Origin: Propionispora hippei DSM 15287
GTDB taxonomy: Bacteria > Bacillota > Negativicutes > Propionisporales > Propionisporaceae
Assembly (NCBI RefSeq): GCF_900141835.1
Contig: NZ_FQZD01000020.1
Location: 1 to 64,000 of the forward strand
DNA: 64,000 nt
Direction of reading: 5' to 3'
This document shows, piece by piece, positions 27,279 through 36,208 of this stretch (positions within the stretch are counted from its first letter, which is position 1; each line of letters starts with the position of its first letter). A model generated the notes under the pieces. The model did not search any database and was not told where the DNA came from. It saw nothing but the letters and a program-made list of their open reading frames with translations. A program made the translations under genes and the position numbers.

Positions 27279-27325
27279 CTCCTGGTTAACTGAAGCGGCT
27301 AGGCTGACAGTATAACTACCAGGAG
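27279..27325 (+). repeat. Intercistronic hairpin between EIIB and EIIC genes
   Basis: CTCCTGGT (27279-27286) pairs with ACCAGGAG (27318-27325). No T-run follows, so it is more likely an mRNA processing or stability element than a terminator. A hairpin occurs at the same place in the second PTS module. Confidence 0.45.
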
Positions 27326-27460
27326 TAAAACTACCTACTATAAAAATACCGTAAATGGACGAATAAGTCCAGCTTATATCGTACTTTTCTGATGATGTGG
27401 GCAGAAAAAATTACAAAATTACGCATAAAATGATTCAATACATTGAGGAGGCATGTAAGG

Positions 27461-28834
27461 ATGGAGTTCATTCAATATATTTTAAAATTGGGTCCTTCGG
27501 TTATGCTGCCGATTGTCATCTTTATCTTTGCGCTACTGTTGGGACAGAAACCGGGGCGCGCTTTCCGGTCCGGGGTTATGATTGGTATCGGCTTTATCGG
27601 AATTGGTCTTGTTATTAGTTTAATGTTGAATAATTTAGGACCGGCAGCGAAACTAATGGCAGAACGTTTTGGTGTCAGTCTGACAGTGGTTGATGTCGGC
27701 TGGCCGGGCTCTTCGCCGATGACCTGGGCCTCGCAGATAGGTGGTTTATCTATCCCTGTTGCTGTAGCCGTCAATGTGGTCATGCTGGTATTGGGGTTGA
27801 CCCGAGTGGTGAATGTGGATATTTGGAACATCTGGCATATGGCGTTCACTGGCGCGCTGCTGCATATTGCTACCGGTAGTTTAATGATCGGTCTGGCCGG
27901 TGTGGCCATTCATGCAGCGATTGTATTCAAGTTAGGCGACTGGTTTGCACCGGTTGTAGAAAAGTATTATGACTTAAAAGGAGTGGCTATACCGCACGGT
28001 ACTTCCGCTTATTGCGGGCCGATAGCCGTTCCGATTGAATGGCTGCTCAATCGCATTCCCGGCATTAGAGATATTAATTTCAATTCGGAAAAAATTGAAG
28101 AAAAGTTTGGTGTAATCGGTGAGCCGATGATCATCGGTTTGATTTTAGGCTGCATTATTGGCGCCATGGCCGGTTACGGCGCTGACCTGGTTATGCAGTT
28201 AGGCATGCAGATGGCGGCTGTTATGGTGTTGATGCCGAAAGTGGTTAAATGCATTATGGAAGGCTTGCTGCCTGTAGCCGATTCGGCAAGAGAACTGCTG
28301 GAAAAGAAGTTCTCCGGCAAAAAGTTCTATATCGGTTTGGACCCGGCTCTGCTGTTAGGGGACTCGCAAGTAGTTGCGGCCAGTCTGCTGTTTGTGCCGT
28401 TAACCTTAATTATTGCGGCTATTGTGCCTGGCAATAAGGTCTTGCCGTTTGGTGATTTGGCGACAATCGGTTTTTTTGTTGCCATGGCGGTGGGAATCCA
28501 TGGCGGTAATTTGTTTAGAACGCTGATTTCCGGTTTTGTGATTATGGCCGGGACGCTCTGGATTTCTACTCAGACCATTGGACTTCATACGATATTGGCG
28601 CAACAAGCGGGGACTAAACTGGCAGCCGGCGTAACACAGGTCGCCTCTATGGATCAGGGCGGCAGTCCGATAACCTATATTTTGCTCCAGCTATTCAACC
28701 CCGATAATGTAGCAGGCTTGGTAGTCATTGGTGTCATCTATATTGCATCTGTCCTGCTGACTATAAAATATTCCAAAGGGATCAGCAAAGAATTGAAGCA
28801 GGTTGAGGAACAGTCAACTTCTTATAAAGCATAG
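27461..28834 (+). CDS. PTS EIIC component, GatC type (first module)
   Basis: A 457-residue membrane permease of the galactitol (Gat) EIIC family with about nine to twelve hydrophobic segments. Family stretches are GPSVMLPIVIF at the N-terminus, VVDVGWPGSSPMTWASQIGG, and FGVIGEPMIIGLILG in the middle. ATG 27461 is preceded by GAGGAGG. With the EIIA and EIIB genes it forms one transporter; gatZ and gatD downstream suggest galactitol or a related hexitol as substrate. Confidence 0.9.
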   Translation: MEFIQYILKLGPSVMLPIVIFIFALLLGQKPGRAFRSGVMIGIGFIGIGLVISLMLNNLGPAAKLMAERFGVSLTVVDVGWPGSSPMTWASQIGGLSIPVAVAVNVVMLVLGLTRVVNVDIWNIWHMAFTGALLHIATGSLMIGLAGVAIHAAIVFKLGDWFAPVVEKYYDLKGVAIPHGTSAYCGPIAVPIEWLLNRIPGIRDINFNSEKIEEKFGVIGEPMIIGLILGCIIGAMAGYGADLVMQLGMQMAAVMVLMPKVVKCIMEGLLPVADSARELLEKKFSGKKFYIGLDPALLLGDSQVVAASLLFVPLTLIIAAIVPGNKVLPFGDLATIGFFVAMAVGIHGGNLFRTLISGFVIMAGTLWISTQTIGLHTILAQQAGTKLAAGVTQVASMDQGGSPITYILLQLFNPDNVAGLVVIGVIYIASVLLTIKYSKGISKELKQVEEQSTSYKA

Positions 28835-28954
28835 CGGTTGGTGGAGAACGGGGCTGGAGGGCAAAGCTCTGGCCCTTATTTCTTGTCAGTCGATATGGAT
28901 CACTTTAGCAGAGTGCTAAGAAATTTCGGTCAACCGGAGAGGAGAGGGACTGTT

Positions 28955-30268
28955 ATGCAAGCGAAACATCCGTTGCAAATTTTAATAAAAGAACGAAAAA
29001 AAAGTGTCTGGCAAGGAATTTATTCGATATGCAGCGCCAACGAATACGTCATTGAAGCCGCTTTAGAACGGGGACTGGTGGATGATCAATTTATAGTGAT
29101 CGAAGCGACGGCCAACCAGGTAAATCAATTTGGCGGTTATACCGGTATGCAACCGGCCGATTTTCGTGATTTTGTCTATCGGCTTGCGCAAAAGGTTGAA
29201 TTTCCACTGGAAAAGCTGATTTTAGGCGGCGATCATTTGGGACCGCTGACCTGGAAGAATGAACCGGCCGCTATAGCTATGGAAAAGTCCCGAGAATTAA
29301 TCAGACAGTATGTAGCAGCCGGTTTTACTAAAATTCACCTGGATACCAGTATGCATTTGGGTGATGACGACAGGGAAAATCCCCTGGATACGGCGGTGAT
29401 CGCGGAGCGTGGTGCCGTTTTATGCCGGGAAGCGGAAGCCGCTTATGCCTTGCTTAAAGAAGGCAATCCAGCCAGTCTTCACCCGGTCTATGTGATTGGG
29501 AGCGAAGTGCCGATTCCCGGCGGAAGTCAGGAAGAAGAGGAAGGTATTCAGGTCACAAAAGCTGAGGACTTCAAAAATACGCTGGTAACCTTCCGGCAGG
29601 CTTTTACAGCACATAACCTGCTGCCCGCCTGGGAGTATGTCATTGCCGTTGTGGTGCAGCCGGGAGTGGAGTTTGGCGATGAGAGTATTCACAGCTATGA
29701 TCGCACGGCTGCCGGTGAACTGACTGGAGCGCTAAAGCAGTATCAGGACATGGTGTTTGAAGGTCATTCTACCGATTATCAAACACCGCAGGCTCTAAAA
29801 GAAATGGTTGAAGATGGGATTGCCATTTTAAAAGTAGGGCCGGCCTTGACTTTTGCCATGAGAGAAGGCTTGTTTGCTTTGGCCCGCATTGAAAAAGAAC
29901 TGTTTCAATTTCATCCGGAAGTGGAACAGTCCAATTTTATGGATGTGTTGGATTGGTATATGGGGAGTAATCCTGTCTACTGGAAATCGCACTATCATGG
30001 TCCTTCGGACAAAGTACGCTATGCGAGAAAGTTTAGCTTTTCTGACCGCTGCCGTTATTATCTGCCGCTGCCCGAGGTTAAATTAGCATTGGACAAATTG
30101 ATTCATAATCTTCAGGCGGTCACGATTCCGCTTACGGTAATCAGTCAGTACCTGCCTGTGCAATACCATAAGATTAGAACGGGAAACTTGAAAAATGAAC
30201 CGGAAAGGCTGTTAAAGGACCGGATTATCAATTGTATTGACGACTATGTATACGCAATTAAACGATGA
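28955..30268 (+). CDS. gatZ: Tagatose-bisphosphate aldolase accessory subunit, GatZ/KbaZ family
   Basis: A 437-residue protein of the GatZ/KbaZ family: the N-terminal HPLQ.LI..RK....GIYSICSANEYVIEAAL, GGDHLGPLTW, KIHLDTSM and the C-terminal DR.RYY segments. In enterobacteria it is required for stability and full activity of the class II aldolase GatY/KbaY, which is not encoded here. ATG 28955 has a GAGAGGAGAG site. An upstream in-frame start at 28838 would add 39 residues not typical of the family. Confidence 0.9.
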   Translation: MQAKHPLQILIKERKKSVWQGIYSICSANEYVIEAALERGLVDDQFIVIEATANQVNQFGGYTGMQPADFRDFVYRLAQKVEFPLEKLILGGDHLGPLTWKNEPAAIAMEKSRELIRQYVAAGFTKIHLDTSMHLGDDDRENPLDTAVIAERGAVLCREAEAAYALLKEGNPASLHPVYVIGSEVPIPGGSQEEEEGIQVTKAEDFKNTLVTFRQAFTAHNLLPAWEYVIAVVVQPGVEFGDESIHSYDRTAAGELTGALKQYQDMVFEGHSTDYQTPQALKEMVEDGIAILKVGPALTFAMREGLFALARIEKELFQFHPEVEQSNFMDVLDWYMGSNPVYWKSHYHGPSDKVRYARKFSFSDRCRYYLPLPEVKLALDKLIHNLQAVTIPLTVISQYLPVQYHKIRTGNLKNEPERLLKDRIINCIDDYVYAIKR

Positions 30269-30293
30269 AAAAAAGCCATGGGGAGGCAGGAAT

Positions 30294-31337
30294 GTGGATA
30301 AGATGAGAGCATTGGTCGCTTACGGTCCGAGTGACCTGCGACTGGAAAAAATAGATATTCCCGAGTTTCAGGCGGACGAGGTACTGATTCAGATTAAGGC
30401 GTGTGGCATTTGCGGCTCCGATATGCCGCGGGCGCTGCAGGGAGCAGTGCACAGCTATCCGATTGTTTTTGGCCATGAATTCTCCGGTTGTGTGGCTGCC
30501 GCAGGCAGTTTGGTGACGCAGGTTAAGGCAGGAGACAGGGTAACGGCGGCTCCCCTTTTGCCTTGCGGAACTTGCCGGTATTGCCGGATGGGACGACCGG
30601 CCATGTGCGAAACCTATGATTTTATTGGGTCACGCCGGCAGGGAGCTTTTGCCGAATATATCGCAGTGAAGGCCGCAAATGTTATTCCCCTGGCACCGGA
30701 TACCGACTATTTAGCCGGTGCTATGATTGAGCCTATTTCGGTAGCTCTCCATGGTATTGGCAGAGTCCGTATGCAAGCAGGAGCTACGGTGGCCGTATTT
30801 GGTGCCGGTACTATCGGCTTGCTGACCTTGCAGTGCTTAAAGGCCATCGGGGCCGGCAAAGTATATGTCGTGGATGTAGTGGAGGCTAAGCTTGATATCG
30901 CAAAACAATTAGGGGCCGATGTGATTATTAATGCCATGGCTTGTGATCCGGTACAATTTATGCAGGAACACGGACAACCTTCGGCGGTATTTGAAACAGC
31001 CGGCACGCCGGTTACCCAGAGGCAAAGCATAGAAGCAGTGGAAAAGCTGGGGAAGGTTTCTTTTATCGGCACAGCTACCAGAGACTTTCTGTTGCCGCCC
31101 CATAGTTTTGAGAAAATTTTGCGCGGTGAACTGGAAGTAACCGGCTCCTGGATGTCCTATAGCGCGCCGTATCCGGGGTATGAATGGCCTGCCGTCGCTT
31201 TGCTGCTGGAACAGGGGAAAATAAAGACCGAGCCGTTGATTACACATAAGTTTAAGCTGGAAGACGGGCTTGCCGCTTTTACCACAATGGCAGATAAAAC
31301 AAGTAATGCCATAAAAGTTATGTTTGTTATGCAATAA
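30294..31337 (+). CDS. gatD: Zinc-dependent medium-chain dehydrogenase, likely galactitol-1-phosphate 5-dehydrogenase
   Basis: A 347-residue medium-chain alcohol dehydrogenase. The catalytic zinc site is CGICGSD with GHEFSG; the structural zinc cysteines are CGTCRYCRMGRPAMC; the NAD-binding motif is GAGTIG near residue 170. GatD oxidises galactitol 1-phosphate to tagatose 6-phosphate, which fits the PTS and GatZ context. The specific substrate is inferred from neighbours. GTG 30294 is favoured because GGGAGG lies eight bases upstream; ATG 30303 is the alternative. Confidence 0.85.
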   Translation: MDKMRALVAYGPSDLRLEKIDIPEFQADEVLIQIKACGICGSDMPRALQGAVHSYPIVFGHEFSGCVAAAGSLVTQVKAGDRVTAAPLLPCGTCRYCRMGRPAMCETYDFIGSRRQGAFAEYIAVKAANVIPLAPDTDYLAGAMIEPISVALHGIGRVRMQAGATVAVFGAGTIGLLTLQCLKAIGAGKVYVVDVVEAKLDIAKQLGADVIINAMACDPVQFMQEHGQPSAVFETAGTPVTQRQSIEAVEKLGKVSFIGTATRDFLLPPHSFEKILRGELEVTGSWMSYSAPYPGYEWPAVALLLEQGKIKTEPLITHKFKLEDGLAAFTTMADKTSNAIKVMFVMQ

Positions 31338-31579
31338 CCAGACAAATTGCTATAGCCTGCAAGGATGAGGCCGCCGTCCGGTGCTGTACCGGATTGGCGG
31401 CCTTCAGGCTTTACCGGAAGGCGGTAACTATTTCAATTATCGGCTAATGGCAGGTTTTCTGTGAAGATCAGTAAAAAATAGGATAAAGCAATGCCTGCCG
31501 GTTGTCTTTTGTATGAGTACATATGGCCTGGATTTATTGCGCTGAATTGACAATTATCCCTTGTTTCCCGGAAAACAGA

Positions 31580-31609
31580 TTGACAGTAGGCCAAAAAGCT
31601 TGTTACTAT
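31580..31609 (+). promoter_or_regulatory. Sigma-A promoter of the symporter-hutP-larA operon
   Basis: TTGACA (31580-31585), an 18-base spacer and TACTAT (31604-31609). Transcription would start near 31616, about 110 bases before the symporter gene. Confidence 0.6.
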
Positions 31610-31612
31610 AAA

Positions 31613-31698
31613 CAGGTAGAATAGTAGAATGGTTAGTAAACCAACAAGCTGGGGCGACATAAAAGGCACAGGCACTCCGACTTTGGAGTGCTTTTTTT
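31613..31698 (+). promoter_or_regulatory. Transcribed leader with NAG triplets and an intrinsic terminator (likely HutP-type attenuator)
   Basis: Just after the predicted start the leader has CAG at 31613 and UAG at 31617, 31622, 31625 and 31634. HutP proteins recognise NAG triplets in RNA. The leader ends in an intrinsic terminator, GCACTCC (31672-31678), GGAGTGC (31685-31691) and seven T's, only 28 bases before the first gene. A HutP-family gene is second in this operon, so antitermination by that protein is a natural reading. AGCTTGTT (31598-31605) and AACAAGCT (31643-31650) could form a competing stem. Confidence 0.6.
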
Positions 31699-31725
31699 TA
31701 CCTAGCCCAAAAGTAGAAAGGTAGG

Positions 31726-33147
31726 ATGGAGAAATTGAATATTCAACTGGTTATTATTATTGCGTACATTTTTGTGCTGTTCGGGATCAGTATGTATGTA
31801 AAACGGCGTACTGAGAGCAGCTCGGGTTTTTTATTTGCCGGCCGTAAGCTGACCACGCCGCTGGTAGCGGCCAATATTGCCGGCACGGCCATTGGCGCCG
31901 CGTCGACCATCGGTGTTTCGGAAAATGCCTTTCAGTTCGGCATTGCCGCCGGCTGGTACAATGTGGCTTGGGCGGCTGGCGCGGTGAGCATGGCTCTGGT
32001 GGCGGCGAAAAAATACCGTGAGCTAAATTGCACCACTATTCCGGAACTGTTTGAACGTTATTACGATAAAAAGGGGCAGATGGTTGCGGTTATTGGCATG
32101 ATCACTATTCAACTGGTCATTACTTCGCTCCAGTATATTGCCGGTGGGGCTATTCTTTCCTCACTTTTACCGGATATTTTTTCTTTACAGACTGGCATGA
32201 TCACCAGCGCAATCGTGTTTATCGGCACTACTGTTTTAGGCGGTTTATGGTCCTCAGGATTATCGAACATATTAAGCGTATCACTCATCTATGTGGGCAT
32301 TCTGGTTAGTACACTGACTATTGTTGCCAAGCAGGGAGGCCTGACGGCCATAGCGGCAGCATTACCGCCCGATGTTGACTGGTTCGGCCCGCTGGGCGGT
32401 TTCGGACTGGTGACAGTAGCCGGTTGGTTTGCCGTAATGATGACCCAGACAATTACGGCCCAGGGACCGGTACAGGTAGCCTGTGCGGCAACCAGCGGTC
32501 AAGTTGCGAAAAAGGGTTTTCTGTGGGGGGCGCTGCTCATGCTGCCGACAGGTTTTTTGTGCGCCACTATGGGAGTTGCCGCTCGGGCGGCGCATCCGGC
32601 CATGAAGGCAACACTGGCTATGCCTTATATGATTATGGGTCTTGACCCGATTATTTCCGGATTGACACTGGCTGCACTCTGGGCTGCTGATGTGGCGACT
32701 GCATGCCACATATTGCTGGCGGCAGGGACGTTATTTACCCAGGATATCTACAAGCGGTTTATTCAGCCGGACATCAACGATAAGAAGTATACTCTGGTAA
32801 ACCGGTATGCCATACTGGTTTTGGGCTTGCTAACCCTATGGCTGGCCTTTAATGCCGTGGGCATTGTAAAAACTATGATGATTGGTTTAAGCCTGACTAC
32901 AGCTTTTACGCTGGTGTTTCTGTTTACCATGTTTGCGCCGCAGTTTTGCCGGAAAAATTCAGCCTTTTATACAACGGTGGCAGGGATACTGGCTTTGGTT
33001 GCCTATCAATTTGTTCCGGCGGTTAAAGCGCTGGGACAGCCCATTTATATAGAGTGGATTGTGTGCCTGGTTGCTTTTTTTGGAACCTATCTGTTCGATA
33101 AAGAACCGATTGCCAATACAATATCAATAAAACAGGAGGCTGTATAA
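31726..33147 (+). CDS. Sodium:solute symporter family transporter
   Basis: A 473-residue membrane protein of the SSS superfamily with about thirteen hydrophobic helices. Signatures are FLFAGRKLTTPLVAANIAGTAIGAAST near the first helices and the Gly-rich VAGWFAVMMTQTITAQGPVQ region. It imports an organic solute with sodium. With larA in the same operon, a 2-hydroxy acid such as lactate is plausible, but the sequence alone does not fix the substrate. Its stop is two bases before the hutP-like start. Confidence 0.88.
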   Translation: MEKLNIQLVIIIAYIFVLFGISMYVKRRTESSSGFLFAGRKLTTPLVAANIAGTAIGAASTIGVSENAFQFGIAAGWYNVAWAAGAVSMALVAAKKYRELNCTTIPELFERYYDKKGQMVAVIGMITIQLVITSLQYIAGGAILSSLLPDIFSLQTGMITSAIVFIGTTVLGGLWSSGLSNILSVSLIYVGILVSTLTIVAKQGGLTAIAAALPPDVDWFGPLGGFGLVTVAGWFAVMMTQTITAQGPVQVACAATSGQVAKKGFLWGALLMLPTGFLCATMGVAARAAHPAMKATLAMPYMIMGLDPIISGLTLAALWAADVATACHILLAAGTLFTQDIYKRFIQPDINDKKYTLVNRYAILVLGLLTLWLAFNAVGIVKTMMIGLSLTTAFTLVFLFTMFAPQFCRKNSAFYTTVAGILALVAYQFVPAVKALGQPIYIEWIVCLVAFFGTYLFDKEPIANTISIKQEAV

Positions 33148-33148
33148 C

Positions 33149-33565
33149 GTGGAAGTCAGCAGTGTAGATGTGGGCAAGGCGGCACTGGCCATGGCGATCA
33201 GCGAGGATAGGCGGGCCGAGCAGGCTTGCCAGGAGCAGTTTGGCGGCAAAGGGATATTGACGGTGGCCGTTGATTTTGGCGGCGAATATTTGTCGTCGGT
33301 TAAAAAGATTATTGAGCGGGCGGTTGTCGCGGCGCAGCGACAGGGATTAGTGAAAAATGACCATGTCGGCGAAGGGGCGGTGGCCGGTGCGGCTCACGCG
33401 GCGCTGGAGCAGATCACGCCTAAGGCAGCGGGGCTGAATGTAGGCGGTAAAATCGGGATTGCCCGCAGCGGTGAACATCTGTGTGTAGCCATTTATTTTG
33501 GCGTCGGTGTGCTGAACCTGAACGAAGTGGCCGTGGGCTTGGCGCATAGGTCGCTGGGACAATGA
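33149..33565 (+). CDS. HutP family RNA-binding antiterminator-like protein
   Basis: A 138-residue protein that I align by eye with Bacillus HutP: KKIIERAVVAAQRQGLV matches the HutP helix that precedes GVIQ, the middle AAHAALEQIT matches the second metal-site helix, and LCVAIYFGVGVLNLNEVAVGLAHRSL matches the C-terminal strands and GVGINH end. HutP binds mRNA with Mg2+ and histidine and opens a terminator. Of its metal histidines H73, H77 and H138, the last two appear as H83 and H133, while the first appears to be alanine (A79). The start is GTG 33149, with GGAGG overlapping the symporter end. Placement in a symporter-larA operon suggests a ligand other than histidine. Confidence 0.75.
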   Translation: MEVSSVDVGKAALAMAISEDRRAEQACQEQFGGKGILTVAVDFGGEYLSSVKKIIERAVVAAQRQGLVKNDHVGEGAVAGAAHAALEQITPKAAGLNVGGKIGIARSGEHLCVAIYFGVGVLNLNEVAVGLAHRSLGQ

Positions 33566-33608
33566 GTGGCACAGGCAATAGGCTGGAACTGGAAGGGGTA
33601 GCGATAAG

Positions 33609-34901
33609 ATGCAGGAAATAGAACTGGCTTTTGGTGAACAGAGCCTTCGTCTGGTATTACCGGACGTACAGTGCGTGGATGTGGTGGAGGGAAATCTGAC
33701 GCCCGGTGTAGGTAATATTGTAGAGGCAGCCCGCCAGGCTTTGGCCGAGCCGGTTGGCGAGCCACCCTTGCGCCACAAAGTAAAGGCGTCGGACAAAGTG
33801 GTTATTATTGTCTCTGATATTACCCGGCGTTGGGTGCGTCACGATTTGTTCCTGCCGGTGCTGCTGGATGAATTGAACGCTGCCGGCATTGCCGACAAGC
33901 AGATTACGGTACTGGTCGCTCTGGGGGCGCACCGGCCCCACAGTCCGGAGGAAAACCTGCTGGCTTACGGGCAGGAGGTGGTCGACCGGGTGACCATTGC
34001 GCAAAGCTATGCACCGGAAACCGATCAGTTTGTCCGGTTGGGCACGACCAGCCGCGGTGTGCCCGTAACCGTCAACCGGCGGGTGGTGGAGGCTGACCGG
34101 GTGATTTTGACCGGCGGCATCTGTTATCACCCGATGGCCGGCTTTGGTGGCGGACGTAAAGCCATTTTGCCGGGCGTGTCCGGTTATGACAGTATTCAGG
34201 GAAACCACCGGTTCTGTTTAAGCAAAGTCGAGGGAGAGGGTGTCAATCCCCGCAGCGCTTCCGGCCGTCTGGACGATAATGAAATGCACCTGGATATGAT
34301 GGAAATGGCGGAAATGGTTAAGCCCGACTTTTTATTCAATGTGGTGCTCAATCCGGAAGGGGAGATTGCTGCTTTCTTCGCTGGCCACTGGCTGAAAGCC
34401 TGGCAGGCTGGCTGCAAGAAAGTTGAGAAAATTTACGGCGTGCCGGTGGCACAGGCGGCCGACCTGGTGATTGTGTCTGCCGGCGGTGCGCCAAAGGATA
34501 TGAATTTTTATCAGGCCTGTAAAGCCATTCAAAATGCCGCCGGTGCCGTCAAACCTGACGGCCTGATGATCGCCGTGATGGAATGCCGTGACATTGAGGA
34601 TCCACCCGACTTTAGCCAGTGGTTTCACTATCCATCGCTGCTGGAGGCGGAACAGGCGTTGCGGGTAGCGTTTACCGTACCCGGTTTTATTGCGCTGAAA
34701 ACAGGCTATATTGCCCGTGAGCTTCCCATTATTGTGGTCACGCTGGCCGAGAATGCAGCGTTTTTTGCCAGAACGGGCATCCAGGCCGTTACCAGTCTGG
34801 AGGAAGCGCTGCAATTGGCGGCTGAACGGCTTGACCTGCCGAACAGCCGGATCATGGTCTTGCCCCATGGCGGCAGCACTTTGCCGCTAATTGGCGTATA
34901 G
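33609..34901 (+). CDS. larA: LarA family nickel-pincer racemase
   Basis: A 430-residue protein of the lactate racemase family. The cofactor residues of the Lactobacillus enzyme fall at identical positions: His108 in LGAHRP, His174 in CYHPMAG, Lys184 in GGRKAILPG (covalent attachment of the nickel pincer nucleotide) and His200 in QGNHRF. LarA interconverts D- and L-lactate; relatives racemise or epimerise other 2-hydroxy acids. The maturation genes larB, larC and larE are not in the window. Last gene of the symporter-hutP operon, closed by a terminator. Confidence 0.9.
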   Translation: MQEIELAFGEQSLRLVLPDVQCVDVVEGNLTPGVGNIVEAARQALAEPVGEPPLRHKVKASDKVVIIVSDITRRWVRHDLFLPVLLDELNAAGIADKQITVLVALGAHRPHSPEENLLAYGQEVVDRVTIAQSYAPETDQFVRLGTTSRGVPVTVNRRVVEADRVILTGGICYHPMAGFGGGRKAILPGVSGYDSIQGNHRFCLSKVEGEGVNPRSASGRLDDNEMHLDMMEMAEMVKPDFLFNVVLNPEGEIAAFFAGHWLKAWQAGCKKVEKIYGVPVAQAADLVIVSAGGAPKDMNFYQACKAIQNAAGAVKPDGLMIAVMECRDIEDPPDFSQWFHYPSLLEAEQALRVAFTVPGFIALKTGYIARELPIIVVTLAENAAFFARTGIQAVTSLEEALQLAAERLDLPNSRIMVLPHGGSTLPLIGV

Positions 34902-34928
34902 AAGGAAGCAAATCGACGGGGAAATTAG

Positions 34929-34965
34929 AAAGCCCCTGCTTTACGAGTAGTAAAGCAGGGGCTTT
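34929..34965. terminator. Bidirectional terminator
   Basis: AAAGCCCCTGCTTTAC and GTAAAGCAGGGGCTTT pair perfectly around five bases, between larA and the convergent GpsA-like gene. Confidence 0.9.
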
Positions 34966-34979
34966 ATTATGTCTTTAAT

Positions 34980-36044
34980 TTATTGCTTATAAGCTCCAGT
35001 GCATTGCTGCAACAAGATCGTAACCGTTTCATAGGCCGGTGCATCTTCATAGAGAATGGCATATAAACCGGCAAGCAGGGGGAGCTCTTTAAGAAAAAGT
35101 TTTTGCTCCTGCTCCAACTGCTTGGCCATAAGGTAGCCAAAACGAATTGCCGGGTAGCCTTCTACCGTAATGCCTTCGGCTTTCATTTTTGCAACGGCTT
35201 GGCTGGCAGTCAGACCTTCGCCGATAACTTCGCCTAATGTGCGGTTTCGTCCGGCTTCACCGGTGACTTCCAGGTCGCCGACGCCGGGCAGTCCGTATAC
35301 CGAAACCAGGCTGCCGCCCAGTGCCCGGGATAAAATGCCCATTTCAGCTACGGCAAAGGTGAATAAAGCTGATTTGGTATTGTTATGCAGGAAGCCTTTT
35401 CGCTTTTTGAAGCCTTCGGCCATGCCTAAACCAACGGCGTAAGCGTTTTTCATGGCAGCGCAGATTTCGGTGCCAATCACATCGGTATTGGCCTCCACCC
35501 GGTATACCGGTGTCATTAAAGTGGCTTGCAATTTCTTGGCTGCTTCCAGGTTGGCACTGGAATAGCAGACCGAAGTGGGTGATTCCCAAACTACTTCAAT
35601 GGCTTTACAGGGACCGCCGATAAACACAAATGAAATAGAATCCTTCAGTTCGGCAGGAAGCTTTTCTTTTAATATGTCCGGCAGCAATACTACGCGGCCG
35701 TCTGTAGCGTATTCAAAACCCTTAGTCACACTGCCAATGATCATACCTGGTTTTAGGTAAGGAACGACCCGCTCAAAAATCATGCCCAAAGCATCGGACG
35801 TAATTCCCATGATCACCATATCGGTATCTTCCATGGCTGCAGGAAGCTCTTCTTCCGAGAAGGGCTTAACTGCCTTCGGCAGGGGATACTTATGCTTTGG
35901 ATGATCTTTGCCGTTCTTAAGGTCTCGTATGATTTTGTTGTCCAGCTCCGTACCCCAGAGCCGTACTTCATGGCCGTTCGTGATAAGCGGCACAACCAGT
36001 GCGCTTCCCATAGCACCTGCACCAATGATGGTTACTTTTGACAT
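34980..36044 (-). CDS. GpsA-like NAD(P)-dependent glycerol-3-phosphate dehydrogenase family protein
   Basis: A 354-residue protein with the N-terminal dinucleotide motif GAGAMGSAL, the conserved TKGFE segment, GGPCKAIEV, KNAYAVGLGM with the catalytic Lys region, and a C-terminal GLPGVGDLEVTGEAGRNR segment typical of GpsA. Standard GpsA reads GPS.A.EV and GLGDL..T, so this is a variant and the substrate may be another polyol phosphate. ATG 36044 follows AAGGGGTG. It stands alone between the larA operon and the second PTS operon. Confidence 0.82.
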   Translation of the reverse strand: MSKVTIIGAGAMGSALVVPLITNGHEVRLWGTELDNKIIRDLKNGKDHPKHKYPLPKAVKPFSEEELPAAMEDTDMVIMGITSDALGMIFERVVPYLKPGMIIGSVTKGFEYATDGRVVLLPDILKEKLPAELKDSISFVFIGGPCKAIEVVWESPTSVCYSSANLEAAKKLQATLMTPVYRVEANTDVIGTEICAAMKNAYAVGLGMAEGFKKRKGFLHNNTKSALFTFAVAEMGILSRALGGSLVSVYGLPGVGDLEVTGEAGRNRTLGEVIGEGLTASQAVAKMKAEGITVEGYPAIRFGYLMAKQLEQEQKLFLKELPLLAGLYAILYEDAPAYETVTILLQQCTGAYKQ

Positions 36045-36208
36045 TTGTCAACACCCCTTTGTTCTAATTGGTGGAGTAAAAGAACAACAGATGACAAATG
36101 GTTCTTATCGCCTTTATCATAACAGATTCTATTAAAAATGCAATAGAGGAAATAAAGAGCCATATGGTCCCGAATGTGCCTGGATTGTCATAGAAATAGC
36201 CATTATGG

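Larger units (their letters stand above)
31338..31725. other. Intergenic region (388 bases) holding an attenuator leader
   Basis: The left part has a GC-rich hairpin, AGGCCGCC (31368-31375) with GGCGGCCT (31396-31403), which may end the gat transcript although no T-run follows. The right part has the promoter, the UAG cluster and the terminator of the symporter operon, listed separately. No gene is seen. Confidence 0.6.

Noticed and set aside
31433-31675. Minus-strand frame over the symporter leader
   Set aside because: It covers the promoter and terminator of the symporter operon and has no credible RBS or family.
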